A stretch of DNA of 64,000 bases from DATFMP01 sp035266845 (GCA_035266845.1 DATFMP010000045.1:1-64000); one strand, 5' to 3'. Shown: positions 44,761 through 53,784, numbered from the stretch's first letter. The notes: generated by a model from the letters alone, not told the origin. Numbers and translations: made by a program.

Positions 44761-44903
44761 CCTTCCTTGACGATGAACGGCTGTTCGGTGTGCGTGTCGG
44801 GGTCGTACGCGGAGCGCCCCGGCCCGGCAGCCACGAGATGGCAACGACCGGCTAAAGCTTTGGCCGCCTTGCTCTGCCGCGCCGGCTGGTTTGCCCGCGC
44901 CAC
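44757..44903 (-). CDS. Small open frame convergent with the aldo/keto reductase
   Basis: A 48-residue frame with GTG start and a stop that overlaps the reductase stop by 3-4 bases. It reads ARQSKAAKALAGRCHLVAAG, then a tail that includes YDPDTHTEQPFIVKEG. The tail looks like a genuine protein C-terminus (charged, aromatic, helical) rather than shadow sequence, but there is no ribosome-binding site and no family match that I recognise. It may be a remnant or a real small protein. Confidence 0.3.
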   Translation of the reverse strand: MARANQPARQSKAAKALAGRCHLVAAGPGRSAYDPDTHTEQPFIVKEG

Positions 44904-45070
44904 GCGGCGTTATTGGCGCCACAGCGCCCATTCCCGGTATAGTGGCTGACCGCATTGCAGTCGCATTCCTGCGAGACGTTCACCAAGTCGTCCGATAAGT
45001 GATCGTGGACAGCACCGGTACCACCGACAGACCCTGACCGCTTCCAATGCGAGGCGGAATCTCAGCCAGG
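44761..45070. other. Intergenic region before the luciferase-like genes
   Basis: About 310 bases. Apart from the short opposite-strand frame described separately, I see a TATAGT element (44938-44943) about 130 bases before the next gene. A TTGGCG hexamer stands 19 bases ahead of it, a poor promoter candidate. No RNA gene or repeat is evident. Confidence 0.35.
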
Positions 45071-46099
45071 ATGAGCAAGCGCTTCATGATTCCGATTTCC
45101 ATACTCGACCTTGCCCCGATCCGGGAGGATGGAGACGCGCCCCAGGCGTTCCGCTCCATGCGGGAACAGGCGCAGCACGCAGAGCGGTTGGGCTATCATC
45201 GCTACTGGCTCGCTGAGCATCACAATGCCTTGGGAATCGGCAGTTCGGCCACGAGCGTCCTGATCGGTCATCTGGCGGGCGCCACGAAGACCATCCGCGT
45301 CGGGTCTGGGGGTATCATGCTGCCCAATCACGCCCCGCTGGTCATCGCGGAGCAGTTCGGGACGCTCGCTTCGCTCTACCCTGACCGCATCGACCTCGGA
45401 TTGGGGCGAGCGCCGGGAACGGACCCCTACACGATGTACGCCCTGCGCCGAGACCTGGAGGGCGCTGGGGAGAACTTTCCGCAAGACGTGGTGGAGTTGC
45501 AGGGCTACTTCCGGGAGCCCACCCCAGACCAGCGGGTGCGCGCGATTCCCGGCGCGGGCTTGAAGGTGCCGATCTGGCTGCTGGGATCCAGTCTCTTTAG
45601 TGCACGGCTGGCCGCCTACCTGGGATTGCCGTTCGCGTTCGCTTCGCACTTTGCGCCGGAACTGCTGATGGCGGCCCTGGGGGAGTATCGCAGCAGCTTC
45701 CGTCCCTCGGAGCAACTGGACCGCGCCTACGCCATGGTTGGACTCAACGTGGTGGCGGCCGATACCGATGTGGAAGCGCAGCGGCTCTTCACTTCGATGC
45801 AGGTGCAGTCCACCGACATGCTTCGCGGCCGCCGGGGTCGGCTGCGGCCACCCATCGACGATATCGACAGCTACGGGTCGGTTGCGGAGCGGGCGGCAGT
45901 CGAGCAGAAGCTGGCCTGCTCCCTTGTCGGCTCCCGGGAAACCATTGGTCGCGGGCTTGCGGCGTTCATCGCGGAGACTGGCGCAGATGAACTCATCGTG
46001 ACCGCCCGGATTCATGACCCCCTGGCTGCGCTGCGCTCCCTTGAGATCCTGGCTGAGGCGCACCGCGGCATGAAGGCGATGCAGAAGCACCCCGCTTAG
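45071..46099 (+). CDS. LLM class flavin-dependent oxidoreductase, YhbW-like
   Basis: A 342-residue luciferase-like TIM barrel with the group signature: LAEHHNALGIGSSATSVLIGHLAGATKTIRVGSGGIMLPNHAPLVIAEQFGTLASLYPDRIDLGLGRAPGTD, split over the first 120 residues, and IWLLGSSLFSARLAAYLGLPFAFASHF. Such proteins use reduced FMN; biological substrates are mostly unknown. Start choice is uncertain (45071 or 45086, both weak ribosome sites; 45047 also in frame). Confidence 0.85.
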   Translation: MSKRFMIPISILDLAPIREDGDAPQAFRSMREQAQHAERLGYHRYWLAEHHNALGIGSSATSVLIGHLAGATKTIRVGSGGIMLPNHAPLVIAEQFGTLASLYPDRIDLGLGRAPGTDPYTMYALRRDLEGAGENFPQDVVELQGYFREPTPDQRVRAIPGAGLKVPIWLLGSSLFSARLAAYLGLPFAFASHFAPELLMAALGEYRSSFRPSEQLDRAYAMVGLNVVAADTDVEAQRLFTSMQVQSTDMLRGRRGRLRPPIDDIDSYGSVAERAAVEQKLACSLVGSRETIGRGLAAFIAETGADELIVTARIHDPLAALRSLEILAEAHRGMKAMQKHPA

Positions 46100-46312
46100 C
46101 TTCGCGTTTGCGACCGCCGTGCGCAGATGCCTGCATCATTCGCTGCTGATCGGCCAACGCGAATCGGCCTGGATCGGGATGGAGAGGGCAGGTCAAGCGG
46201 TCTGTCTGCTTGACCCAAAGCTGCGGCCATCCGTAGTCGCGTCCGCCTCTTGGCCGGCATGGGCTTCCGCGATAGGTAGAGGGACATACCCAAACCACAC
46301 CTGGAGCAAGCG

Positions 46313-47179
46313 ATGAAGATCGGGTTGATTGGAATCAATGTGGGCGGCCCGGACGTTGCGGCCGTCATGGAAGCCCTGGCGCTCAAGGCCGAAGCCGTCG
46401 GGATGGAATCCCTGTGGACCTTCGATCACGTTTGCCGGTTCGTGGAATACACCTCCCGATACCCCGGAAGCGCGGACGGAAAGTTGCCCGGAACGCCGGA
46501 AACCAGCTACGTCGACCCACTGGTCAGCCTGACCTACGTGGCAGCCAGGACCAGATCGATCCGGCTCGGTACCGGGATCACCCTCCTGCCGCAGACGAAC
46601 CCGCTGCTGCTGGCCAAGCAGGCGGCCAGCCTGGACGTTCTGTCGGGCGGACGCTTCATGCTGGGCGTGGGGGCTGGATGGTGTGCCGAGGAGTACGAGG
46701 CGATGGGCACGCCCTTCCCCCGGCGCGGGGCGCGCATGGACGACTACCTGACGGGCATCAAAAAGGTGTGGACGGGCGACGTGGTGGAGCACCGCAGCGA
46801 GTTTCTGAATTGGAGCAAATTCAAGAGTCGCCCGGTGCCGCTTCAAAAGCCGCACATCCCGATCTATATCGGGGGTGCCGCCGATGCCGTGATGCGCCGG
46901 GTGGTGGCGCATGGCAACGGCTGGCTGGCCAGCGGGCAGGGCCCCGATGTGCTATCGGGTTCCATCGACAAGCTGAACAAGCTGGCCCGGGATGCCGGCC
47001 GGGACCCCAATACCATCGACATCTCCTCCATTTGGATTCCCGGGGATGCCCCGCTGGACGAGATCAAACGATTCGAGGACATGGGGGTTTCCAGGCTCGT
47101 GATCCGCCATGGCCTGTTGGGCCCCGATCCGCTGGAAGGGCTGGATCGTCTGGCGGATACGGTACTGGCAAAGCTCTAA
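46313..47179 (+). CDS. LLM class F420-dependent oxidoreductase
   Basis: A 288-residue luciferase-like protein of the F420/FMN type: MESLWTFDHVCRFVEY, a TGITLLPQTNPLLLAKQAASLDVLSGGRFMLGVGAGWCAEEYEAMGTPFPRRGARMDDY stretch across 95-155, and HIPIYIGGAADAVMRR. The short length and the GWCxEE segment fit the TIGR03619 group often annotated as F420-dependent. Whether this organism makes F420 is not shown here, although a deazaflavin-type reductase gene lies 3 kb further on. GGAGC precedes the ATG. Confidence 0.85.
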   Translation: MKIGLIGINVGGPDVAAVMEALALKAEAVGMESLWTFDHVCRFVEYTSRYPGSADGKLPGTPETSYVDPLVSLTYVAARTRSIRLGTGITLLPQTNPLLLAKQAASLDVLSGGRFMLGVGAGWCAEEYEAMGTPFPRRGARMDDYLTGIKKVWTGDVVEHRSEFLNWSKFKSRPVPLQKPHIPIYIGGAADAVMRRVVAHGNGWLASGQGPDVLSGSIDKLNKLARDAGRDPNTIDISSIWIPGDAPLDEIKRFEDMGVSRLVIRHGLLGPDPLEGLDRLADTVLAKL

Positions 47180-47369
47180 GCCGCGATGTGCTCACTCTGA
47201 CGAGGCGTGCCATGAGACCGGCCTGCTGCTGCCGGCCTGTGAAGGCCTGATGGCGAGGCTATCTGATGCCACCCCCGAACTGGAATCGGCCGAACGCGCT
47301 GAGGCGGACCGAGTCTTCCATCTTGGTTCAATGCGCGACAACCCGACACACTCTTGAGGCAGCTAACAC

Positions 47370-47711
47370 ATGACCTGGAAGCGCGTGGTTCTCGAGATCG
47401 GCATGGGCACCGATATTCGAGGGGTGGACAGCACCAAGGCTGCTGTGCGGGCCCTGCGGGATGCCCTGTGGCACAACTCTCTAAGTGTGGCCAAGGCGCT
47501 GGGGATGTCGACCGATTCCATGCGGGTGGAAGTGACCATCGGTGTTCCACGCCCGGATACGGTGGACAAGGCGTCGGTGCTGGCGGTGCTGCCTCATGGC
47601 ACCGGCACCGTGAACGTCGTGCAAGGGGGTCTGGAAATCCCCAACGACGAGGGCACGGATGCCACGCTGATCGCCCACGCTGCAGCCGTCGTGCGGCTGG
47701 ATCTTCCGTAA
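47370..47711 (+). CDS. Lin0512-family protein, first copy
   Basis: A 113-residue protein of the conserved hypothetical Lin0512 family: WKRVVLEIGMGTDIRGVDSTKAAVRALRDALWHNSL, VTIGVPRPDTVDKASVLAVLPHG, VVQGGLEIP. The pattern suggests a compact alpha/beta oligomer. No biochemical role is known to me; members often occur in pairs. It sits 190 bases after the second luciferase-like gene and 11 bases before its paralogue. Confidence 0.82.
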   Translation: MTWKRVVLEIGMGTDIRGVDSTKAAVRALRDALWHNSLSVAKALGMSTDSMRVEVTIGVPRPDTVDKASVLAVLPHGTGTVNVVQGGLEIPNDEGTDATLIAHAAAVVRLDLP

Positions 47712-47722
47712 GGGGCAACTCC

Positions 47723-48064
47723 ATGACGGCAAAGCGCGTGATCCTGGAAATGGGTGCCGGCAATGACCTGCACGGTGGCGACTACACCAAGGCCGCAATT
47801 CGGGCTGTGGAGGATGCCATCCACCACAGTTCCCTAACCATGATCCGAACACTGGAAGTGGATACGAGCACCATGCAGGTGACTGTCACCATCGGAGTGC
47901 AGCAACCTGATCGGGTCGATGCCGCGGCAGTGAAGGCAGCCCTCCCCGTGGGCCAGGTTTCCGTGAAGGTGGTAATGGGCGGACTCGACGTTCCCGACGA
48001 GGCAACCGGTGACGTTGCAGTCATTGCGAGCGCGGCAGTCGAGGTCAGGCTGACGCTGCCCTAG
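47723..48064 (+). CDS. Lin0512-family protein, second copy
   Basis: Another 113-residue Lin0512 protein, about 45-50% identical to the preceding gene by eye, with the same spacing of motifs (LEMGAGNDLHGGDYTKAAIRAVEDAIHHSSL, VTIGVQQPDRVDAAAVKAALPVG, VVMGGLDVP). Equal length and tandem placement indicate duplication and a possible heteromeric complex. AGGGGC lies upstream of the ATG. Function unknown. Confidence 0.82.
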   Translation: MTAKRVILEMGAGNDLHGGDYTKAAIRAVEDAIHHSSLTMIRTLEVDTSTMQVTVTIGVQQPDRVDAAAVKAALPVGQVSVKVVMGGLDVPDEATGDVAVIASAAVEVRLTLP

Positions 48065-48789
48065 CAGGGCGTCAGCCCTAAACCTCCGGCTGGACACCTC
48101 CATGGGGGCTCCACCCCCTTGGAACCCCCGCCAGGGAGCAAGCCCCCTTGACCCCATTTGAAGGGGTGCAGGGGCCTGCGGCGCCTGCCGGAGCGTGGAG
48201 GTGCGGACACGGCCGAGCGCTCGCGCGTGGCCGCCGGCAGCACCGGAGGCAGCGCCTTCCTCCTCCGCAACCCCCAATATTGAGCCGTGGCGCACCACCA
48301 GACCGCCGTGACGGCGAGCTGGGACGAGACCCGGAACGTTGGGGCCGCTGCGCACCGATGTGGGCCGACACCAGTTGGTGCGCGTTGAGCCCGTCTTCCG
48401 GCCCACTCGAGATGATTTCGTCGAAGCGCGCGGAACGAACCCGACGCGATGGATCGTTGACCCTGAATGGCCCTCATCGCTACCCGTCCAAATCCTTTTC
48501 CGACACTCGCATCTGCTTGATGCGATTGAGATAAATCTCAACGGAACACACGAAACAATTGGCTCGTTTCCTTCCAATTGAGTAGGATGTCGCACGATTG
48601 CACCGTGGTTCCGGCACACCTTTAGGGGGGCGTATCTCCTGCCTTGATGGGCTCGAGGTGTGGCAGCCTCTGGGGTTTTGAGCAACGGCCACCGGCCGTT
48701 GCCGGCTGGAGTCGAGCCACACAACCTCAAGCGGTTCCATCATGGCAGCCGAAGCGCCCACACCTCCGCCTACCCCTGCCGGTTGGTTC
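48065..48789. other. Non-coding scar with repeats, hairpin and short ORFs
   Basis: About 700 bases between the Lin0512 pair and the PBP1C remnant. 48100-48180 is C-rich and palindromic, similar in style to 61690-61830. An 80-codon open frame at 48339-48581 has no recognisable product. The sequence shows lower GC and a mosaic look, suggesting insertions and deletions. No transposase or integrase frame is identifiable. Confidence 0.4.
48658..48722. repeat. Nested inverted-repeat element
   Basis: Outer arms GTGTGGC (48658-48664) and GCCACAC (48716-48722), an inner pair AGCC/GGCT, and a perfect 9-base terminal stem GCAACGGCC/GGCCGTTGC (48682-48702, 3-base loop). The 65-base fold could be a recombination site end, a REP-type element or a structured RNA. 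It lies about 70 bases before the point where the PBP1C homology starts. Confidence 0.5.
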
Positions 48790-49558
48790 TCCCGCAGCCT
48801 ACCGCGATGCGTGGTCGGTAGGGCTGGTCGGGCCCTACGTGCTGGCGGTGTGGGTGGGCAACTTCGACGGCGAGGGCGACCCGGCGTTTGTGGGCCGCAA
48901 GGCCGCGGGCCCGCTCTTTTTCCGCATCGTGGATGCAATTGCGGCCATCTCCCCCGCGCTGCCCAAGCTGCCCGGGCCCAAGGGCCTGAACCTGCGGCGC
49001 GTGAAGGTGTGCGCGGCCTCCGGCGGCATTCCAGGGCCGTTCTGTCCCAGCACGGTGATGACGTGGTTCATCCCGGGCGTGTCGCCCATCGAGCCGGACA
49101 CGGTGTACCGGCAGGTGCGCATCGACGTGCGCACGGGCCTGCGCGCCTGCTCGCCGGATGCCCCCGGCACCCGGGCCGAGGTGTTCGAGTTCTGGCCCTC
49201 GGACCTGCTGGAGATCTTCCGCGAAGCCGATATCCCCCGCCGGGTGCCACCGCCGTATCCCCCGCACTGCGCCTACGCCTCCGCCACGGGGGCCCCACCG
49301 GAGATCACCTCGCCCCGCGTGGGCATCGTGTACACGATGCGGGCCGGGGAGACCTCCCGCAAGACGATCCCGCTACGCGCCGTGACCGATGGGGACGTGC
49401 GCCAGATCTACTGGTTCCTCGACACGCGCTACCTGGGCCATTCCCGCGCCGGCACGCCCTTCTTCTGGCGTGCGGAACCGGGCCGCTTCACCCTGCGGGC
49501 CGTGGACGACCAGGGGCGCTCCCAGTCCCGCGAGGTGCGCGTGGCCCGGGTGGATTAG
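48790..49558 (+). pseudogene. pbpC: Truncated penicillin-binding protein 1C (C-terminal remnant)
   Basis: From about 48790 the frame reads YRDAWSVGLVGPYVLAVWVGNFDGEGDPAFVGRKAAGPLFFRIVDAI, the end of a PBP1C transpeptidase domain. It then continues through a linker into a BiPBP-like C-terminal domain (PRVGIVYTMRAGETSRKTIPL to the stop at 49558). Glycosyltransferase domain, SxxK and SxN motifs and most of the transpeptidase are missing; no start codon or signal anchor precedes it. An alternate frame from ATG 48742 reads Ala/Pro-rich sequence only. Therefore a non-functional 5'-truncated gene, with the break near the nested hairpin. Confidence 0.8.
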
Positions 49559-49833
49559 GCCACTGGCGGTGGGCAGAATGAACGACAATGCCGGGGAGTG
49601 ACGCCGGACGGCACCGGGCTCCGCCCTGGTGTGCCTATCGCACGGCTGCTGGAGACCCGCTCTGAATCAGCCATGGACAGGCCCAGCCGCACCCGGGCCC
49701 GGCAAGCCGACGTTCGCGATGGCCCCGCCAATCCGGAACGAGCCTCGACTGCAATGCTGGGAATTGTTTGGACAGGGACTGAACGTCCGGGCAGCGACCG
49801 GCCACGTCCAGGCTTGACTCCATACTTACGGCA

Positions 49834-50271
49834 TCAGACCGGCTCGGCGATGAACACGGGGATTTTGCGCGATGTCTTGTCCTGATAATCGTTGTAGGGC
49901 GGATAGGCAGCGGCGGCAGCCTCCCAAAGTCTTTGGCGCTCCGAATCGTCCTCCACCTCCCGCACCCGCATCTTGAATACCTCTGCCCCGTCGCGGATTT
50001 CGACATCGGGATTGGCCCGCAGGTTGTAGACCCATACTGGGTTCTTCGGCCGCCCGCCGTAGGAACCCACGAGCACATAACCCGCTCCGACTTTGACGCG
50101 CATGAGCGGGATCTTTCGTACCCCACCGGTCTTGTTACCCATATGGGTAACGATGATGCACGGCAGGCCCGTGTCCCGCAGCGTCGTGCCCTTGGTACCG
50201 CCGCTGCTCTCATAAAGCTCTACTTGCTCACGAACCCAATCGATCGCAGGTGGAATGTACTGCGCCATCAT
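49834..50271 (-). CDS. Nitroreductase/deazaflavin-dependent (DUF385) family protein
   Basis: A 145-residue split-barrel protein of the Ddn-like family: TTLRDTGLPCIIVTHMGNKTGGVRKIPLMRVKVGAGYVLVGSYGGRPKNPVWVYNLRANPDVEI, read across 30-95, is the diagnostic core. Members reduce quinones or nitro compounds with F420H2, some with FMN. AGGGAG precedes the first ATG (a second ATG follows directly). It is separate from the ABC operon by about 90 bases on the same strand; the two may still be transcribed together. Confidence 0.85.
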   Translation of the reverse strand: MMAQYIPPAIDWVREQVELYESSGGTKGTTLRDTGLPCIIVTHMGNKTGGVRKIPLMRVKVGAGYVLVGSYGGRPKNPVWVYNLRANPDVEIRDGAEVFKMRVREVEDDSERQRLWEAAAAAYPPYNDYQDKTSRKIPVFIAEPV

Positions 50272-50363
50272 TGTCTCCCTCTGACAACCGTGGTTATTGG
50301 CAACTCCGGCATGCGTCGGGCGCCCATCCGCGCACGGCAAGGGCCCGCCGGGACTGGAGAATT

Positions 50364-51401
50364 CTACGGTGCCGCTGCGTCGGTATTGCGGCGGGGCGCG
50401 GCATCGGCCGGAAAGCGCAGCCTCAAGCCAACGGGCATGAGGCGGATGCCGAAGCGATCCTCCAGCGCGCCCCACACGCCGCGAGGCAGAAACAGCGCGA
50501 ACGCCAGAGCCGTGGCGCCCAGGCCGATCAGGTACCACACGCCGATGCCGCCGAAAAGGGTTTCGATCAGGAAGAACAGGATGGCTCCCAGAATCGGCCC
50601 TTCGAACGTGCCCAGTCCCCCCACCAGCGCCATGAAGATCATGTATGCCGACCATTGCACGCTGAAATAGGTCTTGGGCTGAAAGCTGATCAGCGTGGCG
50701 ATCCACAGGGCCCCGGCAGCGGCACAGCCAGTCGCGGAGAGTACGAATATCAGGCGCTTGCTGGCCAGCACCCGCACCCCCACAGAGGCGGCCGCGTCCT
50801 CGTCGTCCCGGATGGCCTGTATGGCCGCGCCCGTGTTGGAGCGGAGCAGAAGGAACGTCAACCCCACCAGCACCGTCATCGCTCCAAGGGCCATCCAGTA
50901 GTCATAGGCCAGGCGTGCCTCGGGCGGATAGGCGTTCAGGGCAATCAAGGAGACGCCGGTTTCCCCGTTGATCAGGCCGTCCAGATTAACAAGCAGGTGC
51001 GTCAGTTCGGCGATGACCCACATCCCGATCGCGAATTCCCCGCCGCGCAGCCGCAACACAAACACTGAGAGCGGCACGGACACCAAGCCCACCAGCACGG
51101 TGCTCAAAATGAGCGCCGGATACACCGAAACGCCCCAGAAGGACAGACGGATTGCCGCATAGGCGGCCAGCCCGAAGAACGTCTGCTGGCCCACTGAGAC
51201 CAATCCGCCATACCCAGCCAGCGCGTTCCACATCGCGGCCAGGATCACGTAGATGAAGAGATTCGTGAGTCGTTCCGTCAGGTACGGGCCAAGGAAGTAG
51301 GGCCCGAATGCAAGCACCACGACGAGTCCGACCAGGCAGCTCGTGCTGGCGACCGAGACCTTCGTCCAGCGTTGGATGTACACCCCGCCTTGGCCCATCA
51401 T
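50364..51401 (-). CDS. livM: Branched-chain-type ABC permease LivM
   Basis: A 345-residue inner-membrane permease with about ten spans, including ALAGYGGLVSVGQQTFFGLAAYAA and the EAA-like loop AIRDDEDAAASVGV, then MIFMALVGGLGTFEGPILGA. It pairs with LivH to form the channel. It overlaps LivH by 4 bases (ATGA; a double ATG makes 51398 an alternative). The frame extends upstream to 51581 but inside LivH. Confidence 0.9.
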   Translation of the reverse strand: MMGQGGVYIQRWTKVSVASTSCLVGLVVVLAFGPYFLGPYLTERLTNLFIYVILAAMWNALAGYGGLVSVGQQTFFGLAAYAAIRLSFWGVSVYPALILSTVLVGLVSVPLSVFVLRLRGGEFAIGMWVIAELTHLLVNLDGLINGETGVSLIALNAYPPEARLAYDYWMALGAMTVLVGLTFLLLRSNTGAAIQAIRDDEDAAASVGVRVLASKRLIFVLSATGCAAAGALWIATLISFQPKTYFSVQWSAYMIFMALVGGLGTFEGPILGAILFFLIETLFGGIGVWYLIGLGATALAFALFLPRGVWGALEDRFGIRLMPVGLRLRFPADAAPRRNTDAAAP

Positions 51402-52300
51402 GCCGCGGGTCTCCGCGGGATGCGCAACAGCGAACGCAGGCCGCGCCCGCCCGCGAAGAAGCGCAGGGCGAGGACTGCCAGGAATGCCGCGTGGCCAGCC
51501 ACAAGGAAGCCTTGTGGACTCACCTGGGCCCCCAAGTTCTGCGCCACGCCCAGGACGACCCCCCCCACGAGGGTGCCCCAAAGGGAGCCCGTGCCGCCAA
51601 TGACGATGGCTTCGAAGGCGAAGATGAGCTGGGCCGGTCCCGCATAGGGATCGAATGCGGCCCGCATGGCCAGGAACGTGCCGGCGAAACCGACCGCGAC
51701 CAGCGAGGCGGCCGCCGCGAATCCATAAACCTTGCGGGTATCAATGCCCACAAGCTCAGCCGTGTCGGGATCCTCCGTGGTCGCCCGAACGGATCGCCCC
51801 ATCGGCGTGCGCAGCAAGAAGAGATGGAGCCCCCCGAGCAGCGCCACGGCCACAACGAACGTCAGCAAGGGCAGTTGACCGACATAAATCTGGCTCGTCA
51901 CGCCCCAGCTGTTCCAGGCGAGATCACCGATGTTAGGGGCCAGCGAACGGCTGTCGGCCCCGAATGTCTGGAACATGGAGTTGTCCAGCACAACAGCCAA
52001 GCCGAACGTGCTCAGCAAGGGCACCAACTCGCCCGCCCCCAGGCTGCGTTCGAATACCAGCCGCTGGAGCAGCCAGCCCGCCAGCGCCATGCAAGGCAAT
52101 ACCAGCGCCAGCCCCAGGAAGGGAGAGAAGTGCAGCCGGTTCGCCACCACCCACACCAGGTACGCGGCCACCACCGCCAAGCTGCCATGGGCAAGGTTGA
52201 TGATGCGCATCACCCCGAACATGAGGGACAAGCCACAGGCGAGCATGGCGTAGTAGCCGCCCAGCAGCACCCCCTGCAAGATTTGGTTGACCCAGATCAT
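51398..52300 (-). CDS. livH: Branched-chain-type ABC permease LivH
   Basis: A 300-residue permease with about eight spans: GVLLGGYYAMLACGLSLMFGVMRIINLAHGSLAVVAAYLVW near the N-terminus, the cytoplasmic loop PMGRSVRATTEDPDTAELVGI and GGTGSLWGTLVGGVVLGV. These are standard LivH blocks. It overlaps LivF by 4 bases. Substrates of such HAAT transporters include branched-chain amino acids, amides, urea and aromatic acids. Confidence 0.91.
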   Translation of the reverse strand: MIWVNQILQGVLLGGYYAMLACGLSLMFGVMRIINLAHGSLAVVAAYLVWVVANRLHFSPFLGLALVLPCMALAGWLLQRLVFERSLGAGELVPLLSTFGLAVVLDNSMFQTFGADSRSLAPNIGDLAWNSWGVTSQIYVGQLPLLTFVVAVALLGGLHLFLLRTPMGRSVRATTEDPDTAELVGIDTRKVYGFAAAASLVAVGFAGTFLAMRAAFDPYAGPAQLIFAFEAIVIGGTGSLWGTLVGGVVLGVAQNLGAQVSPQGFLVAGHAAFLAVLALRFFAGGRGLRSLLRIPRRPAA

Positions 52301-53025
52301 GCTGGCCCGTCCTCCCGCCCGACAGAGCTGAGGCCAAAGTAGGCTTCCGACACCTGCTTGTGCGTGAAGTCCGCTGTTTTGCCTTCCAGCACCGTCCGGC
52401 CCTCCAGCATGCAGACCAAGTGGGAGGCCACGTTCATGGCGCGGTCCAGGGACTGTTCCACGAGGATGATCGTCGCTCCGCTGGCGATGACGGTCTGCAA
52501 GGATTGGTAGACCTGGTCCACTGCAATCGGCGCCAAGCCCAGCGACAGCTCATCGATGAGCAGGACGCGAGGGTTGCTTATCAGGGCGCGCCCGATGGCG
52601 GTAGCCTGCTGCTCGCCCCCAGAAAGCTCGCCCCCCCGATTGCCCAGACGGTCCCTGAGCATCGGAAAGGCCTCCAGCACCGTGTCCACCGTCCAGTATC
52701 CGCGGCGGCCGCGGGCGCCGGCCACCAGCAGGTTCTCCCTGACAGTGAGGCCGGTAAACAGCCGGCGTCCTTCGGGCACCAGGGTGATGCCCATGGCCAC
52801 TCGGCGGTGAGCGCGGTCCCTGCTCACGTCCTTGCCATCCAACAACACGCGACCCCCGGCCAGCCTGTGGGCCCCGGCAATGGTGCGCAGCAACGTGGTC
52901 TTGCCGGCGCCATTGGCCCCAACCAGCGCAAGAATCTCGCCCTCGGATACGGAAAGGGATACGCCACGCACCGCCTGCAGCAGCCCGTGTCGGGCGTCCA
53001 ATTGCTCGACTTGGAGGAGGCTCAT
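52297..53025 (-). CDS. livF: Branched-chain-type ABC ATPase LivF
   Basis: A 242-residue ABC ATPase: Walker A GANGAGKT (36-43), the signature ELSGGEQQ, Walker B VLLIDELSLGLAP, and H-loop region ILVEQSLDRA. The LivF subclass is shown by the RRLFTGLTVRENL and GLAPI motifs. It energises transport together with LivG. ATGA overlap with livG. All key residues are present. Confidence 0.93.
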   Translation of the reverse strand: MSLLQVEQLDARHGLLQAVRGVSLSVSEGEILALVGANGAGKTTLLRTIAGAHRLAGGRVLLDGKDVSRDRAHRRVAMGITLVPEGRRLFTGLTVRENLLVAGARGRRGYWTVDTVLEAFPMLRDRLGNRGGELSGGEQQATAIGRALISNPRVLLIDELSLGLAPIAVDQVYQSLQTVIASGATIILVEQSLDRAMNVASHLVCMLEGRTVLEGKTADFTHKQVSEAYFGLSSVGREDGPA

Positions 53026-53738
53026 TCCATCCCACGGCCAAAGTACGCCTCGGCGACGGCCGGGTCCGCAATGACCGCCTGAGGATCGCCGTCGGCGATG
53101 ACCCGTCCGGCGTCCATGCACACCAGCCGCCGCACAACCCGCACAAGCACATGCAGTATGTGCTCGATCCAGACGATGGCGATCTCCCGCCCCCTTAGCA
53201 CCTGGATGATCTCTACGAGTACGTTTGCCTCGGCATCGGTCAGGCCGGCCCCGATTTCGTCCAGCAGGAGCACCTTTGGTTGGGTCGCCAGTGCCCGCGC
53301 CAGTTCAAGCCGCTTGCGGTCCATCAGGCCCAGCGTTTCCGCCTGACGGTTGGCCAGCGGCACCATGCCGCACAGTTCGAGCGACTCCACGCAGCGCTGG
53401 TAGGCCTGCTCACCCCGCAGCCCCCCGCCCGCGGTGGCTGCCACAAAGGCGTTCTCGAAGACAGTCATTCCGGCGAAGGGACGCGGCACTTGATGCGAAC
53501 GGGCAATGCCGAGCAGGCAGCGCTGCGCCTCCGATTGCGCCGTGATATCGGCGCCACGAAAGGCCACAGTCCCGGCAGACGGGCGGTAGCTGCCGGCAAG
53601 GAGGTTGAGCAGGGTGGTTTTTCCCGCCCCATTGGGCCCCACAATGCCGACCGCATCGCCGCTATTGAGGGCAAAATCCACCCCGTCGACCGCCACGTAG
53701 GCTCCAAACCGTTTGGAGACCCCTGCGGCCACCAACAT
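53022..53738 (-). CDS. livG: Branched-chain-type ABC ATPase LivG with altered signature motif
   Basis: A 238-residue ATPase. Walker A GPNGAGKT (34-41), Walker B VLLLDE (156-161) and His193 of the H-loop are present. The signature LSGGQ is replaced by LGLMD (136-140), a degenerate form seen in some LivG subunits, so this half-site may hydrolyse ATP poorly and rely on LivF. I choose ATG 53738, which begins the conserved fold; a GTG at 53756 is also open. It follows the binding protein gene by 46 bases. Confidence 0.9.
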   Translation of the reverse strand: MLVAAGVSKRFGAYVAVDGVDFALNSGDAVGIVGPNGAGKTTLLNLLAGSYRPSAGTVAFRGADITAQSEAQRCLLGIARSHQVPRPFAGMTVFENAFVAATAGGGLRGEQAYQRCVESLELCGMVPLANRQAETLGLMDRKRLELARALATQPKVLLLDEIGAGLTDAEANVLVEIIQVLRGREIAIVWIEHILHVLVRVVRRLVCMDAGRVIADGDPQAVIADPAVAEAYFGRGME

Positions 53739-53784
53739 CGTCCCGTTTTCCACCACGATTGCGGCACCCTTCGCCCGTACGGGC

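Noticed and set aside
48339..48581. An 80-codon plus-strand open frame in the scarred region
   Set aside because: No ribosome-binding site, no family similarity that I can see and irregular composition; kept only as a note in the region entry.
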